Shown in pieces: positions 7,803 through 16,849 of a stretch of 64,000 nt of DNA. This DNA is from Qipengyuania oceanensis (GTDB lineage: Bacteria > Pseudomonadota > Alphaproteobacteria > Sphingomonadales > Sphingomonadaceae): positions 1,488,001-1,552,000 of the forward strand of contig NZ_WTYN01000001.1 of assembly GCF_009827535.1 (NCBI RefSeq), read 5' to 3'. The notes under the pieces are model-generated. The model was not told where the DNA came from. It saw only the letters and a list, made by a program, of their open reading frames with translations, and ran no database searches. Both the position numbers and the translations under genes were made by a program. Position 1 is the stretch's first letter. Every line of letters starts with the position of its first letter.

Positions 7803-9026
7803 TCAACCCTTCGCAAACTTCCCCATGATGACCTTTCCTCCTGTCCGCAGCTCGTCGAGGTAGTCGCTCCACCATTGAGCCATGCGCACCCGCTCGTCCC
7901 AATGTTTGCCGCGATGGTAGATGCCACGCACAACATTGCTGTCGCCATGTGCCAGGGCACGCTCGATCGCATCCGGATTCCAAAGTCCCGACTCGTTCAG
8001 GAATGTCGATGCTGTCGCTCGGAGTCCGTGCGCGGTAACTTCTTCTTTCGAGTATCCCATGCGACGGAAGGCGGCGTTGAGCGTGTTCTCACTCATGGGA
8101 CGCTTGGAACTGCGCGCAGATGGGAAAACATATCCTTCGCGACCGAGCATGTCGGCCAGGTCAGTGAGATAGCCTCTAACCTGTTTGGAAAGCGGGACGG
8201 CATGCTCTCGGCGCGCTTTCATTTTACCGGCAGGGATCTTCCAGACCCCATCGACGAGGTCGATCTCGTGCCATTCGGCGTGCCGGAGTTCGCCGGGACG
8301 TACGAACACATGCGGCGCGATCTGCAAGGCGAACTTCGTCACCATGTACCCAGTGAAGTCGTCGATTGCACGCAGCAGCCCGCCTAGCTCGGTGGGCTCG
8401 AGGATTGCTGCATAGTGCTTGGCTCTCGGCGTGACGAGAGCGCCCTTCAGCATACTGGTCGGGTCGGATTTGCAACGGGTCGTTGCAACACCGTAGCGAA
8501 ACACACGGCCTGCGAACGAACGGCATTTCTTCGCAGTCTCGTGCTTACCAGTGGCTTCCAGTCGTTTCAGAGGAGCCAGGACTTCGAACGGCTCGATCTC
8601 GTGGATGGGTCGGTTACCGATGGCAGGCGCAAGCTTGTCGAGGAAATAATTGGCCTTGACGATCGTGCCATCGGCACGGCCATTCTGGACCATCATCTGT
8701 TCAATATACTCACGTGCGACTGCCTCGAACGTCTGTGCAGAAAGGAACTCGGCGCGGATTTTCCGCTTCCGCTTCTCAAAGGCCGGGTCGCCGCCAGAGG
8801 CAACAGCTCGTCGTGCCTCGTAGGCTGCGTCTCGCGCTTGTTTGAGGCTGATTTCGGGATAGCTGCCGATGCAGAGCTTCTTTTGCGCACCACCGATCCG
8901 ATATCGGAATCGCCAAAGCTTGCTGCCGGTCGGCGTGACCTCAACATAAAGGCCGCGCTCATCGGTTACCTTGTACGGTTTGTCCTTGGGCTTGAGAGCG
9001 CGGAGGCGAGTATCTGTCAGCGGCAT
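7803..9026 (-). CDS. Tyrosine-type integrase (P4 family, DUF4102 N-terminal domain)
   Basis: The 407-residue site-specific recombinase integrates and excises the element. The N-terminal arm-binding DUF4102 domain (about residues 1-90) begins with LTDTRLRALKPKDKPYKVTD. The catalytic residues of tyrosine recombinases are all present: Arg243 in RPGELR, His333 and Arg336 in HGLR, His360 in ALAHGD and Tyr370 in GIYH. The gene starts 165 bp from the 3' end of tRNA-Leu and points away from it, as expected for an integrase at its own attachment site. It appears intact and full length. Confidence 0.95.
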   Translation of the reverse strand: MPLTDTRLRALKPKDKPYKVTDERGLYVEVTPTGSKLWRFRYRIGGAQKKLCIGSYPEISLKQARDAAYEARRAVASGGDPAFEKRKRKIRAEFLSAQTFEAVAREYIEQMMVQNGRADGTIVKANYFLDKLAPAIGNRPIHEIEPFEVLAPLKRLEATGKHETAKKCRSFAGRVFRYGVATTRCKSDPTSMLKGALVTPRAKHYAAILEPTELGGLLRAIDDFTGYMVTKFALQIAPHVFVRPGELRHAEWHEIDLVDGVWKIPAGKMKARREHAVPLSKQVRGYLTDLADMLGREGYVFPSARSSKRPMSENTLNAAFRRMGYSKEEVTAHGLRATASTFLNESGLWNPDAIERALAHGDSNVVRGIYHRGKHWDERVRMAQWWSDYLDELRTGGKVIMGKFAKG

Positions 9027-9191
9027 GTGGGGGCCTTTTCATCTGGGCCTTTGCGAAACGGCCTCAAAAGGCCCACAAAAGTGTCTGGAACCCCCGAGAA
9101 CAGGCGGGACGATCCGGAACGATCCAAGGGCCAAATCCCTAGGATTTCTGCGGGTTTTATAGATTATTTGGGAGAACGTGAGAAGAACAAA
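9027..9191. other. Integrase-tRNA interval with repeat motifs (probable attachment-arm region)
   Basis: Between the integrase start and the tRNA 3' end there are three copies of GGGCCTTT(T): direct at 9031-9039 and 9045-9052, inverted at 9066-9074. A tandem 10-bp repeat lies at 9106-9125 (GGGACGATCC then GGAACGATCC). Such short repeats resemble integrase arm-type or excisionase sites. The crossover core would be in the tRNA 3' end. The role is inferred from position. Confidence 0.4.
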
Positions 9192-9278
9192 TGGTGCCCA
9201 GAAGAGGACTCGAACCTCCACGCCCTTGCGAGCGCCGCCACCTGAAGACGGTGCGTCTACCAATTCCGCCATCTGGGC
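9192..9278 (-). tRNA. tRNA-Leu (anticodon CAG), CCA encoded
   Basis: The minus strand folds as a long-variable-arm tRNA. The 7-bp acceptor stem (GCCCAGA with TCTGGGC) is followed by A and an encoded CCA at 9194-9192. The D arm contains GGTAGACGC, the T arm GGTTCGAGTCC. The anticodon loop TTCAGGT between CCGTC and GGCGG gives anticodon CAG for CUG codons. It is the likely integration target of the neighbouring integrase, whose element rebuilds the tRNA 3' end. The tRNA looks intact. Confidence 0.95.
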
Positions 9279-9460
9279 ACACATGCGTCCGGTCATCGTC
9301 GTCCGGGCCGCGGGTAGGGGCGGGCCACTAGCGAACGGGTACGAGTCTTGTCAACGAGATTGCGCGCCATCGTTGCCCCGGATTGCGGAACGCTTGCGAG
9401 AACTTCCGCGTTGCTTCATTGGGCCGCACGAACACCTCGGCGCCAATCACAGGGAAATCC

Positions 9461-10411
9461 ATGGCAAACAGCGACGCTCTCAACGGGAAACTGGTGGTGC
9501 TCGTCGGCGGAAGCGGGTTTTTCGGTACGCATATCGCACAAGACCTGCTCGAACGCGGCGCACGCCTGCGGATCGCGAGCCGCAATCCGGAAACCTCGTT
9601 CAAGCTCAAGCCGCTCGCCAACCTCGGCCAGCTGCAATTCGCGCGGTGCGACGTCACCCGCCGCGACAGCCTGGAGGCCTCGCTGCAGGGCGCGGATGCA
9701 GTGGTCTACCTCGTCGGCACCTTCGAGGGGAACCAGAAGGCGCTCCAGGCGACCGGCGCCGGCAATGCGGCCCGGATCGCCGGCGAGCAGGGCGCGCAGG
9801 CTTTCGTCTACGTGTCCGCCATCGGTGCCGACGCGCAGGACGAGGAAAGCGGCTATGCGGCGACCAAGGGGCTGGGCGAAAAGCTCGTCCTCGAGGGGTT
9901 TCCCGCGGCGACGATCGTGCGGCCGTCGATCATCTTCGGCGAGGACGACCAGTTCGTGAACATGTTCGCCGGGCTGATCGGAAAGCTTCCCGCGCTACCG
10001 GTGTTCGGCCCCGATTCCCGGATCCAGCCCGTCTGGGTCGACGATGCGGCCGAAGCGGTCGTCAACGCGCTGGCCGATCCGGGTAAGCACGGCGGCAAGA
10101 CCTACGAGCTCGCCGGACCGGAAGTCATCGACATGGAAGAGCTGCACCAGCGCATCGCGCGGGCGCAAGGGCGCGAGAGGACTTTCCTGCCGGTACCCGA
10201 CTTCGCGGCCAGGATCTTCGCAGCCCTTCCGGGCACCCCGATCAACTCGGACCAGTTTCTCTTGCTGAAGCGCGGTAGCGTTGCGGGCGACACGTTGCCC
10301 GGCATCGAAAAGCTGGGTGTCAGCCCCAAGCCGCTGTCGCTGTTCCTCGAGAGGTGGATGGTGCGCTATCGCAAGCACGGCCGGTTCGGCGACGGCCCTT
10401 CCCTCGCCTGA
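9461..10411 (+). CDS. NAD(P)-binding NDUFA9-like protein (complex I associated type)
   Basis: This extended short-chain dehydrogenase-like protein of 316 residues belongs to the NDUFA9 subunit family of bacteria. The Rossmann motif VVLVGGSGFFGTHI lies near residues 11-24. Others follow: YLVGTFEG, the YVSAIGAD segment and the later family motif RPSIIFGEDDQFVNMFAGL at about residues 153-171. I chose ATG 9461 because the glycine motif then lies at the expected distance; an upstream in-frame start at 9383 would add 26 unrelated residues. It is the first core gene after the tRNA. Confidence 0.85.
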   Translation: MANSDALNGKLVVLVGGSGFFGTHIAQDLLERGARLRIASRNPETSFKLKPLANLGQLQFARCDVTRRDSLEASLQGADAVVYLVGTFEGNQKALQATGAGNAARIAGEQGAQAFVYVSAIGADAQDEESGYAATKGLGEKLVLEGFPAATIVRPSIIFGEDDQFVNMFAGLIGKLPALPVFGPDSRIQPVWVDDAAEAVVNALADPGKHGGKTYELAGPEVIDMEELHQRIARAQGRERTFLPVPDFAARIFAALPGTPINSDQFLLLKRGSVAGDTLPGIEKLGVSPKPLSLFLERWMVRYRKHGRFGDGPSLA

Positions 10412-10433
10412 CGCTAACTTGGTTTAACCGAAC

Positions 10434-10913
10434 TCACGCCCCTGCAGGTGGCGCCGTCCCCTCGTCCGTCAGCAAGTTGAGCGGCTCGACCAGCAGGAGC
10501 GAACCGTCGCTGCCGGTGATCCGGACCCTTTCGCCCACCGCGATGTCCGGCCCGCGAGCCAGCCACTCGCTGTCGCCATGTCGCACGCGGCCAGTGCCGC
10601 CGTCGAACGCCTGCGTCACAACCGCGGTTTCCCCGGTCATCCGCCCACCGCGCTTGTTGAGCAGCGGATCAGAGCTGACGATCGGCCGATCACGCAGGAA
10701 GCGCTTGGCCGAAAAGGCCGCGATCAGCGACAGGAAGACGAAGTTGATGATCTGGAACGGCACGCCGAGGTCGAACACGAAGGCGATCGCGCCGGTCGCG
10801 ATGGCCGCGACCGCCAGCCAGATGAGGTAGACTCCGGGCACGACGATTTCGAGCGCTGCCAGCAGCAGCCCGATGCCGAGCCAGATCCACGGCATTTCGA
10901 TGCCTTCGAACAT
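10434..10913 (-). CDS. NfeD-family membrane protein
   Basis: The 159-residue protein has N-terminal membrane helices (about residues 8-68, including IVVPGVYLIWLAVAAIATG). A C-terminal OB-fold NfeD domain follows (RMTGETAVVTQAF, GRVRHGDSEWLARG, VGERVRITGSDGSLLLVEPL). NfeD proteins work with SPFH proteins at membranes. Its start overlaps the stop of the SPFH gene by one base (TGATG), so the pair is coupled. No protease domain is fused, so this is the short NfeD form. Confidence 0.88.
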   Translation of the reverse strand: MFEGIEMPWIWLGIGLLLAALEIVVPGVYLIWLAVAAIATGAIAFVFDLGVPFQIINFVFLSLIAAFSAKRFLRDRPIVSSDPLLNKRGGRMTGETAVVTQAFDGGTGRVRHGDSEWLARGPDIAVGERVRITGSDGSLLLVEPLNLLTDEGTAPPAGA

Positions 10914-11917
10914 CAGCTGTCTCCGCTACGCGGAACGCTGGCGCGCGGCACCGGCTGACGCTTGGGCGGCAATTGCGTACCGCTGTCGCCGCCGGTTGTA
11001 ACCGTGCCGCCTTCCGGCCCGACCACGCCTCTCACCAATTCGCCGATCCCGCCGAGCGAGCCGATAAGCTGGGTCGCCTCAACAGGGAACAGGATGGTCT
11101 TGGCATTGGGGCTGTCCGCGAACTTGCCGACGGCCTTGGTGTATTCCTGCGCGATGAAGTAGTTGATCGCCTGATTGCCCGAAGACGCGATCGCATCGGA
11201 CACCATTTGCGTGGCGCGAGCTTCGGCTTCGGCAGCGCGCTCGCGCGCCTCGGCATCGCGGAACTGCGCCTCGCGCTTGCCTTCCGCCTCGAGGATGGCG
11301 GACTGCTTGCGACCTTCGGCGCGCAGGATCGAGCTGGTCTTGTCGCCTTCCGCTTCGAGGATTTCGGCACGCTTGAGGCGTTCCGCCTTCATCTGGCGCG
11401 CCATCGCCTCGGAGATGTCGTGCGGCGGGCGGATGTCCTTGATCTCGACGCGGGTGATCTTGACGCCCCAGGGCGAGGTCGCATGGTCGACCACCGCCAA
11501 CAGGCGGGCATTGATCTCGTCACGCTTGGACAGCGTCTCGTCGAGATCCATCGAACCCATAACGGTGCGCAGGTTGGTCGTCGTGAGGGCCATGATCGCC
11601 TGGTAGAGATTGGCGACTTCATAGGCCGCCTTGCCCGCATCGAGCACCTGGAAGAACACGACGGCATCGACGCCGACCATGGCATTGTCGGCGGTGATGA
11701 TCTCCTGGCCCGGAATATCGAGCACCTGCTCCATCATGTTGACCTTCTGGCCGACGCGATCGACGAACGGCATGATGAGATGCAGGCCGGGTTCCGCAGC
11801 GAGAGTGTATTTTCCCAGCCGCTCCACAGTATAGACGTATCCCTGCTTCACGACGCGCACCGCCATCAGCAGGAACACCACCAGCAGTACCAGCAGCGCG
11901 ATCAGTACAAATTCCAT
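10913..11917 (-). CDS. SPFH/band 7 membrane protein (paraslipin/QmcA type)
   Basis: The 334-residue protein has one N-terminal membrane helix (about residues 4-22), then an SPFH domain (YTVERLGKYTLAAEPGLHLIMPFVDRV and TADNAMVGVDAVVFFQVLD). A long charged helical segment follows with Glu/Ala/Arg-rich heptads, about residues 175-240. These proteins form membrane scaffolds and affect quality control and stability. It is the first gene of the two-gene unit with nfeD. The family assignment is secure; the specific substrate is unknown. Confidence 0.9.
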   Translation of the reverse strand: MEFVLIALLVLLVVFLLMAVRVVKQGYVYTVERLGKYTLAAEPGLHLIMPFVDRVGQKVNMMEQVLDIPGQEIITADNAMVGVDAVVFFQVLDAGKAAYEVANLYQAIMALTTTNLRTVMGSMDLDETLSKRDEINARLLAVVDHATSPWGVKITRVEIKDIRPPHDISEAMARQMKAERLKRAEILEAEGDKTSSILRAEGRKQSAILEAEGKREAQFRDAEARERAAEAEARATQMVSDAIASSGNQAINYFIAQEYTKAVGKFADSPNAKTILFPVEATQLIGSLGGIGELVRGVVGPEGGTVTTGGDSGTQLPPKRQPVPRASVPRSGDS

Positions 11918-12156
11918 CTCATCCCTCCGTTTTCGCGATCGAGACTAGCGGATGGAACCACGCGGAGGAAGGAAAACCGGAACTTCGTTCGTCGATTTCG
12001 GACGCATGTTAAGCGTATCTTGAAACATGACGGCTAGCAGGCGAGGCTGGGATCAAACGGTCAGGAGGACAAGGAAAAGACGACGTTTTTCGCCAATGCT
12101 TCTTACTTGAGAGGGGCTAGCGGACCTGAAACCTCGTTTAACCGTTGTAATCTGTC

Positions 12157-12969
12157 ATGCACCAGAACCTGGTCTCCGCCCCTGCCTATGTCATCAAGCC
12201 CGAGGAGCTGCTTGCGCTCAATTACCTCGGGAATGACTACCCGCACCCGGTGGATGCGGAATGGATCAACCGCGGAACCGACCAGAAATTGCGACAGTCG
12301 ACCATAGACATGCTCCAGCGCACGCTGTTCAAGGACATGGCCGCACCAAGCGTCGTGCAACTCCACCGTTCCGCCGGCTTGCGGGTCGTCTTCGAGAACG
12401 AGCACGACCGGCAGGCTTTCGCGACCGCCTTCGCAAAGGCGCGCGAAGTTGAGCTGCTCAAGCGTCAGGCTTCGGTAACTGCCCTGTTCGACGGGCGGGA
12501 GCAGGCTGAACTTGCCGCCGACGCGCTGGTCGAGGCTGGCTTTCCCAAGGAATGCATCTCGATCCTGTGGCGGGTCAGCCAGATTTCCGAAACCAACGTC
12601 GCCAAAGCGGAAGGCCATACGATGATCAATGTCGCCAGCGCGGTTGCCGGCGGCGGGTTTGCGGGCGCCCTGCTGGGCGTCGCGGTGCTTGCCATTCCCG
12701 GCATCGGACCGATCGCGGCTGCCGGTGCGATAGCGGCAGCCGCCCCCTCGGTGGCGGGTGTCAGCGGGGTCATCGGCGCGACGGGCGGTGCGATCGCCCG
12801 CATGCTCGACGATCCCGATGTCGAAGGGATTGCGGCCAATCATTTCGAACAGCAGATCCGGCGCGGAAAGGTTTTCGTCTCGGTCGACGTGCGCGAAACC
12901 GACCTTAACCGCGACGATGCGCGCACGGTGCTGCGGCAGGCCGGCGGAAAGCCCCTGACGCGCGGCTGA
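12157..12969 (+). CDS. Hypothetical protein with stress-protein-like and glycine-zipper segments
   Basis: The 270-residue protein is not assigned to a firm family. Residues 1-95 have no recognised fold. Residues about 105-130 (VTALFDGREQAELAADALVEAGF) resemble the YflT/GS17M general stress module. A strongly Gly/Ala-rich hydrophobic stretch at about residues 150-210 looks like a glycine-zipper membrane insert, and the end (GKVFVSVDVRE) resembles the second half of the stress module. It stands alone after a 239-bp gap in which I see no gene. Function unknown. Confidence 0.6.
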   Translation: MHQNLVSAPAYVIKPEELLALNYLGNDYPHPVDAEWINRGTDQKLRQSTIDMLQRTLFKDMAAPSVVQLHRSAGLRVVFENEHDRQAFATAFAKAREVELLKRQASVTALFDGREQAELAADALVEAGFPKECISILWRVSQISETNVAKAEGHTMINVASAVAGGGFAGALLGVAVLAIPGIGPIAAAGAIAAAAPSVAGVSGVIGATGGAIARMLDDPDVEGIAANHFEQQIRRGKVFVSVDVRETDLNRDDARTVLRQAGGKPLTRG

Positions 12970-13076
12970 GCGGCGCTCGACGTCGCCCCGGGGCCGCGCC
13001 CGACGCCCGGCTCGATTATCACGATGGACAATCTCTCCGTGGCGCGGCAACTTGCCGTCACGTGGGAGGAGAGACC

Positions 13077-15212
13077 ATGCGATTCATCGGGCTTGCCGCA
13101 GCAGCGGCTTTGGCGCTTGCCGGTTGCAGCGATACCAACGACAACGCTGGAGGCAGCCGATCGGCGCTCGCGTCCGAAGGGGTGACGGATGCCTTGATCG
13201 CCGCCGGTAATGGCGATGAATGGCTGACGTACGGCGGCGATTACGACGAACGCCGGTTTTCCCCGCTCGACCAGATCAACGACGGCAACGTCGCGCAACT
13301 CGGCCTCGCATGGTCGGCCGACCTCGACACGGCACGCGGGCAGGAAGCGACGCCCCTGATGCACGACGGCACGCTCTATATCACCACCGCCTGGAGCATG
13401 GTGAAGGCGTACGATGCGAAGACCGGCGCGCTCAAGTGGGCCTACGACCCGCAAGTCCCGCGCTCCAAGCTGGTCGAGGTATGCTGCGATGCGGTCAACC
13501 GCGGCGTCGCACTCTACGGCGACAAGGTTTATGTCGCGACGCTCGACGGGCGGCTCGTCGCGCTCGACCAGGACACCGGCAGCGTAGTCTGGGACAAGCT
13601 CACCATCCCCGAAGGCTCGCAGATGGCGATCACCGGTGCCCCGCGCATCGCGAAGGGCATGGTGCTGATCGGCTCGGCCGGTGCCGAGTACTTCACCCGC
13701 GGCTATCTTGCCGCCTTCGACGCACAGACCGGCGAGGAATTGTGGCGCTTCCATACCGTGCCCGGCGATCCGTCGAAACCGCAGGAGGCCAAGCATCTCG
13801 ACGCCGCCGTCAAGACCTGGAGCGGTGACTTCTGGAAGCGCGGCGGCGGCGGCACGGTGTGGGATTCGATTACCTACGATCCGACCACCGACCTCGTCTA
13901 TTTCGGGACCGCCAATGCCGAGCCGTGGAACCCGGCGCATCGCAATACCGATGGTGCCGGCGACAGTCTCTACACCGCCTCGATTGTGGCGGTCAGACCC
14001 GACACCGGCGAATACGTCTGGCATTTCCAGGAAACGCCGGAAGATCGCTGGGATTTCGATTCCAACCAGCAGATCACCGTCACGGAACTTTCGATTGGCG
14101 GCAAGCAGCGCCGGGTCGTGATGCACGCGCCGAAGAACGGTTTCTTCTACGTTCTGGACGCGCAAAGCGGCAAGTTCATCTCGGGCAAACCCTTCGTCGA
14201 CGGGATCAACTGGGCGAGCGGGCTCGATCCGGTCACCGGCAAGCCGAACGTCAATCCCGAGGCGAAGTACGAGATCACCGGCAAGCCCTTCGTCGGCGTG
14301 CCCGGCGCGGTGGGTGCGCATAGCTGGACGCCGATGAGCTACAGTCCGCTGACCGGCTTGGTCTACATTCCCACCAACAACACGCCGCAATATTACATGG
14401 GCGATCCAGACTGGGAGCCGGGCGAAACAGGCTTCCAGCTCGGCCTCGACGTCAGCGGTGGTGACATTCCGGCCGACAAGGCGGTCCGCGATGCGACGAA
14501 GGCTGCGCTGAACGGCGCGCTTGTCGCTTTCGACCCGGTCGCCGGCAAGATCAGGTGGAAGGTCGAACAAAGCAGCCCGACGAACGGCGGCACCCTGGCG
14601 ACCGCCGGAAATCTCGTTTTCCAGGGCACGTCGACCGGCCAGTTCAAGGCATTCACCGCAGACACGGGGCAGGAATTGTGGTCGTTCCCGACGCAGACCG
14701 GCGTGCTGGCCGCGCCGATGACCTATGCCATCGACGGGGAGCAGTATGTCGCCGTGCTCGTCGGCTGGGGCGGGGTATGGGACGTGTCGGCCGGCAAGCT
14801 CGGCGGCGGCATCACGCCCAACGTCAGCCGCCTGCTGGTGTTCAAGCTGGGGGCGAGCGGCAAGCTGCCACCGCTGAAGGCCACGCCGGAGCTCGTGCTC
14901 GATCCGCCCGCGCCTTCCGGGTCGCCGCAGCAGATCGCGCTCGGCCAGAAGCTTTATGCCAACAGCTGCAGCGTGTGCCACGGCATCTCGGCGGTGGCCG
15001 GTAGCCTCAACCCCGATCTTCGCCACAGCTCGACGCTGGGCAAGAAGGATCTGTGGCAGCAGGTCGTGCATGACGGGATCCTCGCGGAAAACGGCATGGT
15101 CGCCTGGAACAAGCAGTTCAGCCGCGAACAGATCGAGGCGATCCGGCTCTATGTCCTGAAGCGCGCTAACGAGGACAAGGCGCTGGAGAAGGGTTCGGGC
15201 AAGGCGACCTAG
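13077..15212 (+). CDS. PQQ-dependent alcohol dehydrogenase with fused cytochrome c (quinohaemoprotein), lipoprotein
   Basis: This periplasmic enzyme oxidises alcohols using pyrroloquinoline quinone and passes electrons to a haem. The 711-residue product starts at ATG 13077 after GGGAGGAGAG. The lipobox LAGC at about residues 14-17 predicts membrane anchoring. The propeller contains the vicinal disulphide CCDAVNRG, the metal/PQQ motif ANAEPWNPAHR and the catalytic Asp in WDFDSNQQ. A C-terminal cytochrome c domain carries CSVCH at residues 631-635. The aldehyde dehydrogenase 153 bp downstream would take the aldehyde onward. The substrate (ethanol or other alcohols) cannot be told from sequence. 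Confidence 0.93.
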   Translation: MRFIGLAAAAALALAGCSDTNDNAGGSRSALASEGVTDALIAAGNGDEWLTYGGDYDERRFSPLDQINDGNVAQLGLAWSADLDTARGQEATPLMHDGTLYITTAWSMVKAYDAKTGALKWAYDPQVPRSKLVEVCCDAVNRGVALYGDKVYVATLDGRLVALDQDTGSVVWDKLTIPEGSQMAITGAPRIAKGMVLIGSAGAEYFTRGYLAAFDAQTGEELWRFHTVPGDPSKPQEAKHLDAAVKTWSGDFWKRGGGGTVWDSITYDPTTDLVYFGTANAEPWNPAHRNTDGAGDSLYTASIVAVRPDTGEYVWHFQETPEDRWDFDSNQQITVTELSIGGKQRRVVMHAPKNGFFYVLDAQSGKFISGKPFVDGINWASGLDPVTGKPNVNPEAKYEITGKPFVGVPGAVGAHSWTPMSYSPLTGLVYIPTNNTPQYYMGDPDWEPGETGFQLGLDVSGGDIPADKAVRDATKAALNGALVAFDPVAGKIRWKVEQSSPTNGGTLATAGNLVFQGTSTGQFKAFTADTGQELWSFPTQTGVLAAPMTYAIDGEQYVAVLVGWGGVWDVSAGKLGGGITPNVSRLLVFKLGASGKLPPLKATPELVLDPPAPSGSPQQIALGQKLYANSCSVCHGISAVAGSLNPDLRHSSTLGKKDLWQQVVHDGILAENGMVAWNKQFSREQIEAIRLYVLKRANEDKALEKGSGKAT

Positions 15213-15365
15213 CCGGCGATCGCCTGTCACTTCAGCCAGTACGGGGCTGGGGCGCGATGGCCGTGCTTACACGCGGGACATGCGCGTGATAGGTTGCCGA
15301 CAACAACGCATTTGCGATTCGCAGATCTGCTGCCGATCGCGTGAAAACATCGAGAGGAGACACAG

Positions 15366-16793
15366 ATGACCAAGACCTATCCCAATTTGATCGACGGGGA
15401 ACTGGTGACCACCGGTGACACGATGGAAGTCATCAACCCGGCAAACGAGGAAGTGGTCGGGCTGGTCCCGTCGTGCGGCAAGGAAGAGCTCGACCGTGCG
15501 GTCGCTGCCGCCCGACGCGCGTTCAAGACCTGGTCCAAGACCCCGATCGAGGAACGCCGCGCCGCGATCATGGCGATCTCGGGCGCGATCAAGGACAATG
15601 CCGACGAGCTGTTCCGGCTGCTGACCACCGAACAGGGCAAGCCGCACGAACAGGCCAAGGGCGAGATCTTCGGGGCCGCCGGCATGGCCGCCGCGCAATC
15701 GACGCTCGAACTGCCCGAAGAGACGATCCAGGACGATGACACGCGCCTGCACCGCTCGCGCCGCGTTCCGGTCGGCGTGGTCGGCGGTATCGTGCCGTGG
15801 AACTTCCCGGTCATGATGGCGATCCAGAAGATCGTCCCCGCCATGCTTTCGGGCTGCACCATCGTGCTCAAGCCCTCGCCCTTCACGCCGCTCACGACGC
15901 TGCGCATCGCCGAGCTGATCGCGGACAAGGTACCGGCGGGCGTCGTCAACATCATCACCGGCGAAGACAGCCTCGGCCCGCTCATCACTGGTCATCCGGA
16001 CATCGACAAGATCACCTTCACCGGCTCGACCGCGACCGGCAAGAAGATCATGGAAGGCGCCAGCGCCGACCTGAAGCGCATCACGCTCGAACTGGGCGGC
16101 AACGACGCCTCGATCGTCATGCCCGATGCCGATCCCAAGAAGATCGCCGAGCAGCTGTTCTGGGCGAGCTTCTCCAATGCCGGGCAGATCTGCGTCGCGG
16201 CCAAGCGCGTCTACATCCACGAGGATATCTACGACGAGCTCAGCCAGGCGATCGTCGACTATGCCAAGACCGTCACCGTCGGCGACGGATCGCAGCAGGG
16301 CACCGGCGTCGGCCCGATCCAGAACAAGAAGCAGTACGAGCGCGTGCTCGAACTGATCAAGGATGCCAAGGACAACGGCTACAACTTCCTGCTCGGCGGG
16401 GACAAGGATCCGTCGGGCACCGGCTACTACGTGCCGATCACCATCCTCGACAATCCGCCGGAAGACGCGCGCATCGTCGCCGAGGAACAGTTCGGCCCGG
16501 TCATGCCGCTGATGAAATTCTCGACTGAAGAGGAAGTCATCCAGCGCGCGAACAATTCGGACTACGGCCTCGCCGGGGCGGTCTGGACGGCCGATACCGA
16601 CAAGGGCGTCGAGATCGCCGAACAGCTCGAAACGGGCACGGTCTGGGTCAACGAGTACCTGCACCTGTCGCCGTTCGCCCCGTTCGGTGGGCACAAGCAG
16701 TCGGGCTTCGGCGCGGAATACGGCATCGAAGGTCTGAAGGAATTCACCTATCCGCAGGTGATCACCGTGAAGAAGGATGCCCAGGTCGCGTAA
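15366..16793 (+). CDS. NAD(P)-dependent aldehyde dehydrogenase (succinate-semialdehyde type)
   Basis: The 475-residue enzyme oxidises aldehydes to acids in the cytoplasm. Family motifs are intact: VPWNFPVMM, KPSPFTPL, the nucleotide-site FTGSTATGKKIM, catalytic Glu in LELGGND, catalytic Cys276 in AGQICVAAKRVY, and EEQFGPVMPL. The class resembles medium-chain and succinate-semialdehyde dehydrogenases. It follows the PQQ alcohol dehydrogenase in the same direction, so it probably completes alcohol oxidation. A bidirectional terminator closes it. Confidence 0.92.
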   Translation: MTKTYPNLIDGELVTTGDTMEVINPANEEVVGLVPSCGKEELDRAVAAARRAFKTWSKTPIEERRAAIMAISGAIKDNADELFRLLTTEQGKPHEQAKGEIFGAAGMAAAQSTLELPEETIQDDDTRLHRSRRVPVGVVGGIVPWNFPVMMAIQKIVPAMLSGCTIVLKPSPFTPLTTLRIAELIADKVPAGVVNIITGEDSLGPLITGHPDIDKITFTGSTATGKKIMEGASADLKRITLELGGNDASIVMPDADPKKIAEQLFWASFSNAGQICVAAKRVYIHEDIYDELSQAIVDYAKTVTVGDGSQQGTGVGPIQNKKQYERVLELIKDAKDNGYNFLLGGDKDPSGTGYYVPITILDNPPEDARIVAEEQFGPVMPLMKFSTEEEVIQRANNSDYGLAGAVWTADTDKGVEIAEQLETGTVWVNEYLHLSPFAPFGGHKQSGFGAEYGIEGLKEFTYPQVITVKKDAQVA

Positions 16794-16818
16794 GCGCCGG
16801 ACACTTTCGCCAGTAAAC

Positions 16819-16845
16819 AAGGGCCGCCCGACGGGCGGCCCTTTT
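16819..16845. terminator. Bidirectional intrinsic terminator
   Basis: A near-perfect hairpin (AAGGGCCGCCCG, one-base loop, CGGGCGGCCCTTTT) is flanked by A-rich and T-rich ends. It lies between the convergent aldehyde dehydrogenase and dienelactone hydrolase genes and can end transcription from both sides. Confidence 0.85.
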
Positions 16846-16849
16846 GGTA

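Larger units (their letters stand above)
1..9200. mobile_element. Right end of an integrated element carrying copper resistance, inserted at tRNA-Leu
   Basis: A P4-type tyrosine integrase sits directly beside the 3' end of a tRNA-Leu gene, the classic layout of a genomic island or integrative element. To its left are an AlpA-type excision regulator, an HTH regulator, a lytic transglycosylase, a nuclease and a copper-resistance cluster, which are typical cargo. To the right of the tRNA the genes are ordinary core genes. The left boundary and the second attachment repeat are outside the window, so the element's size and mobility cannot be judged. That the copper genes belong to the same element is inferred from continuity. 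Confidence 0.6.
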
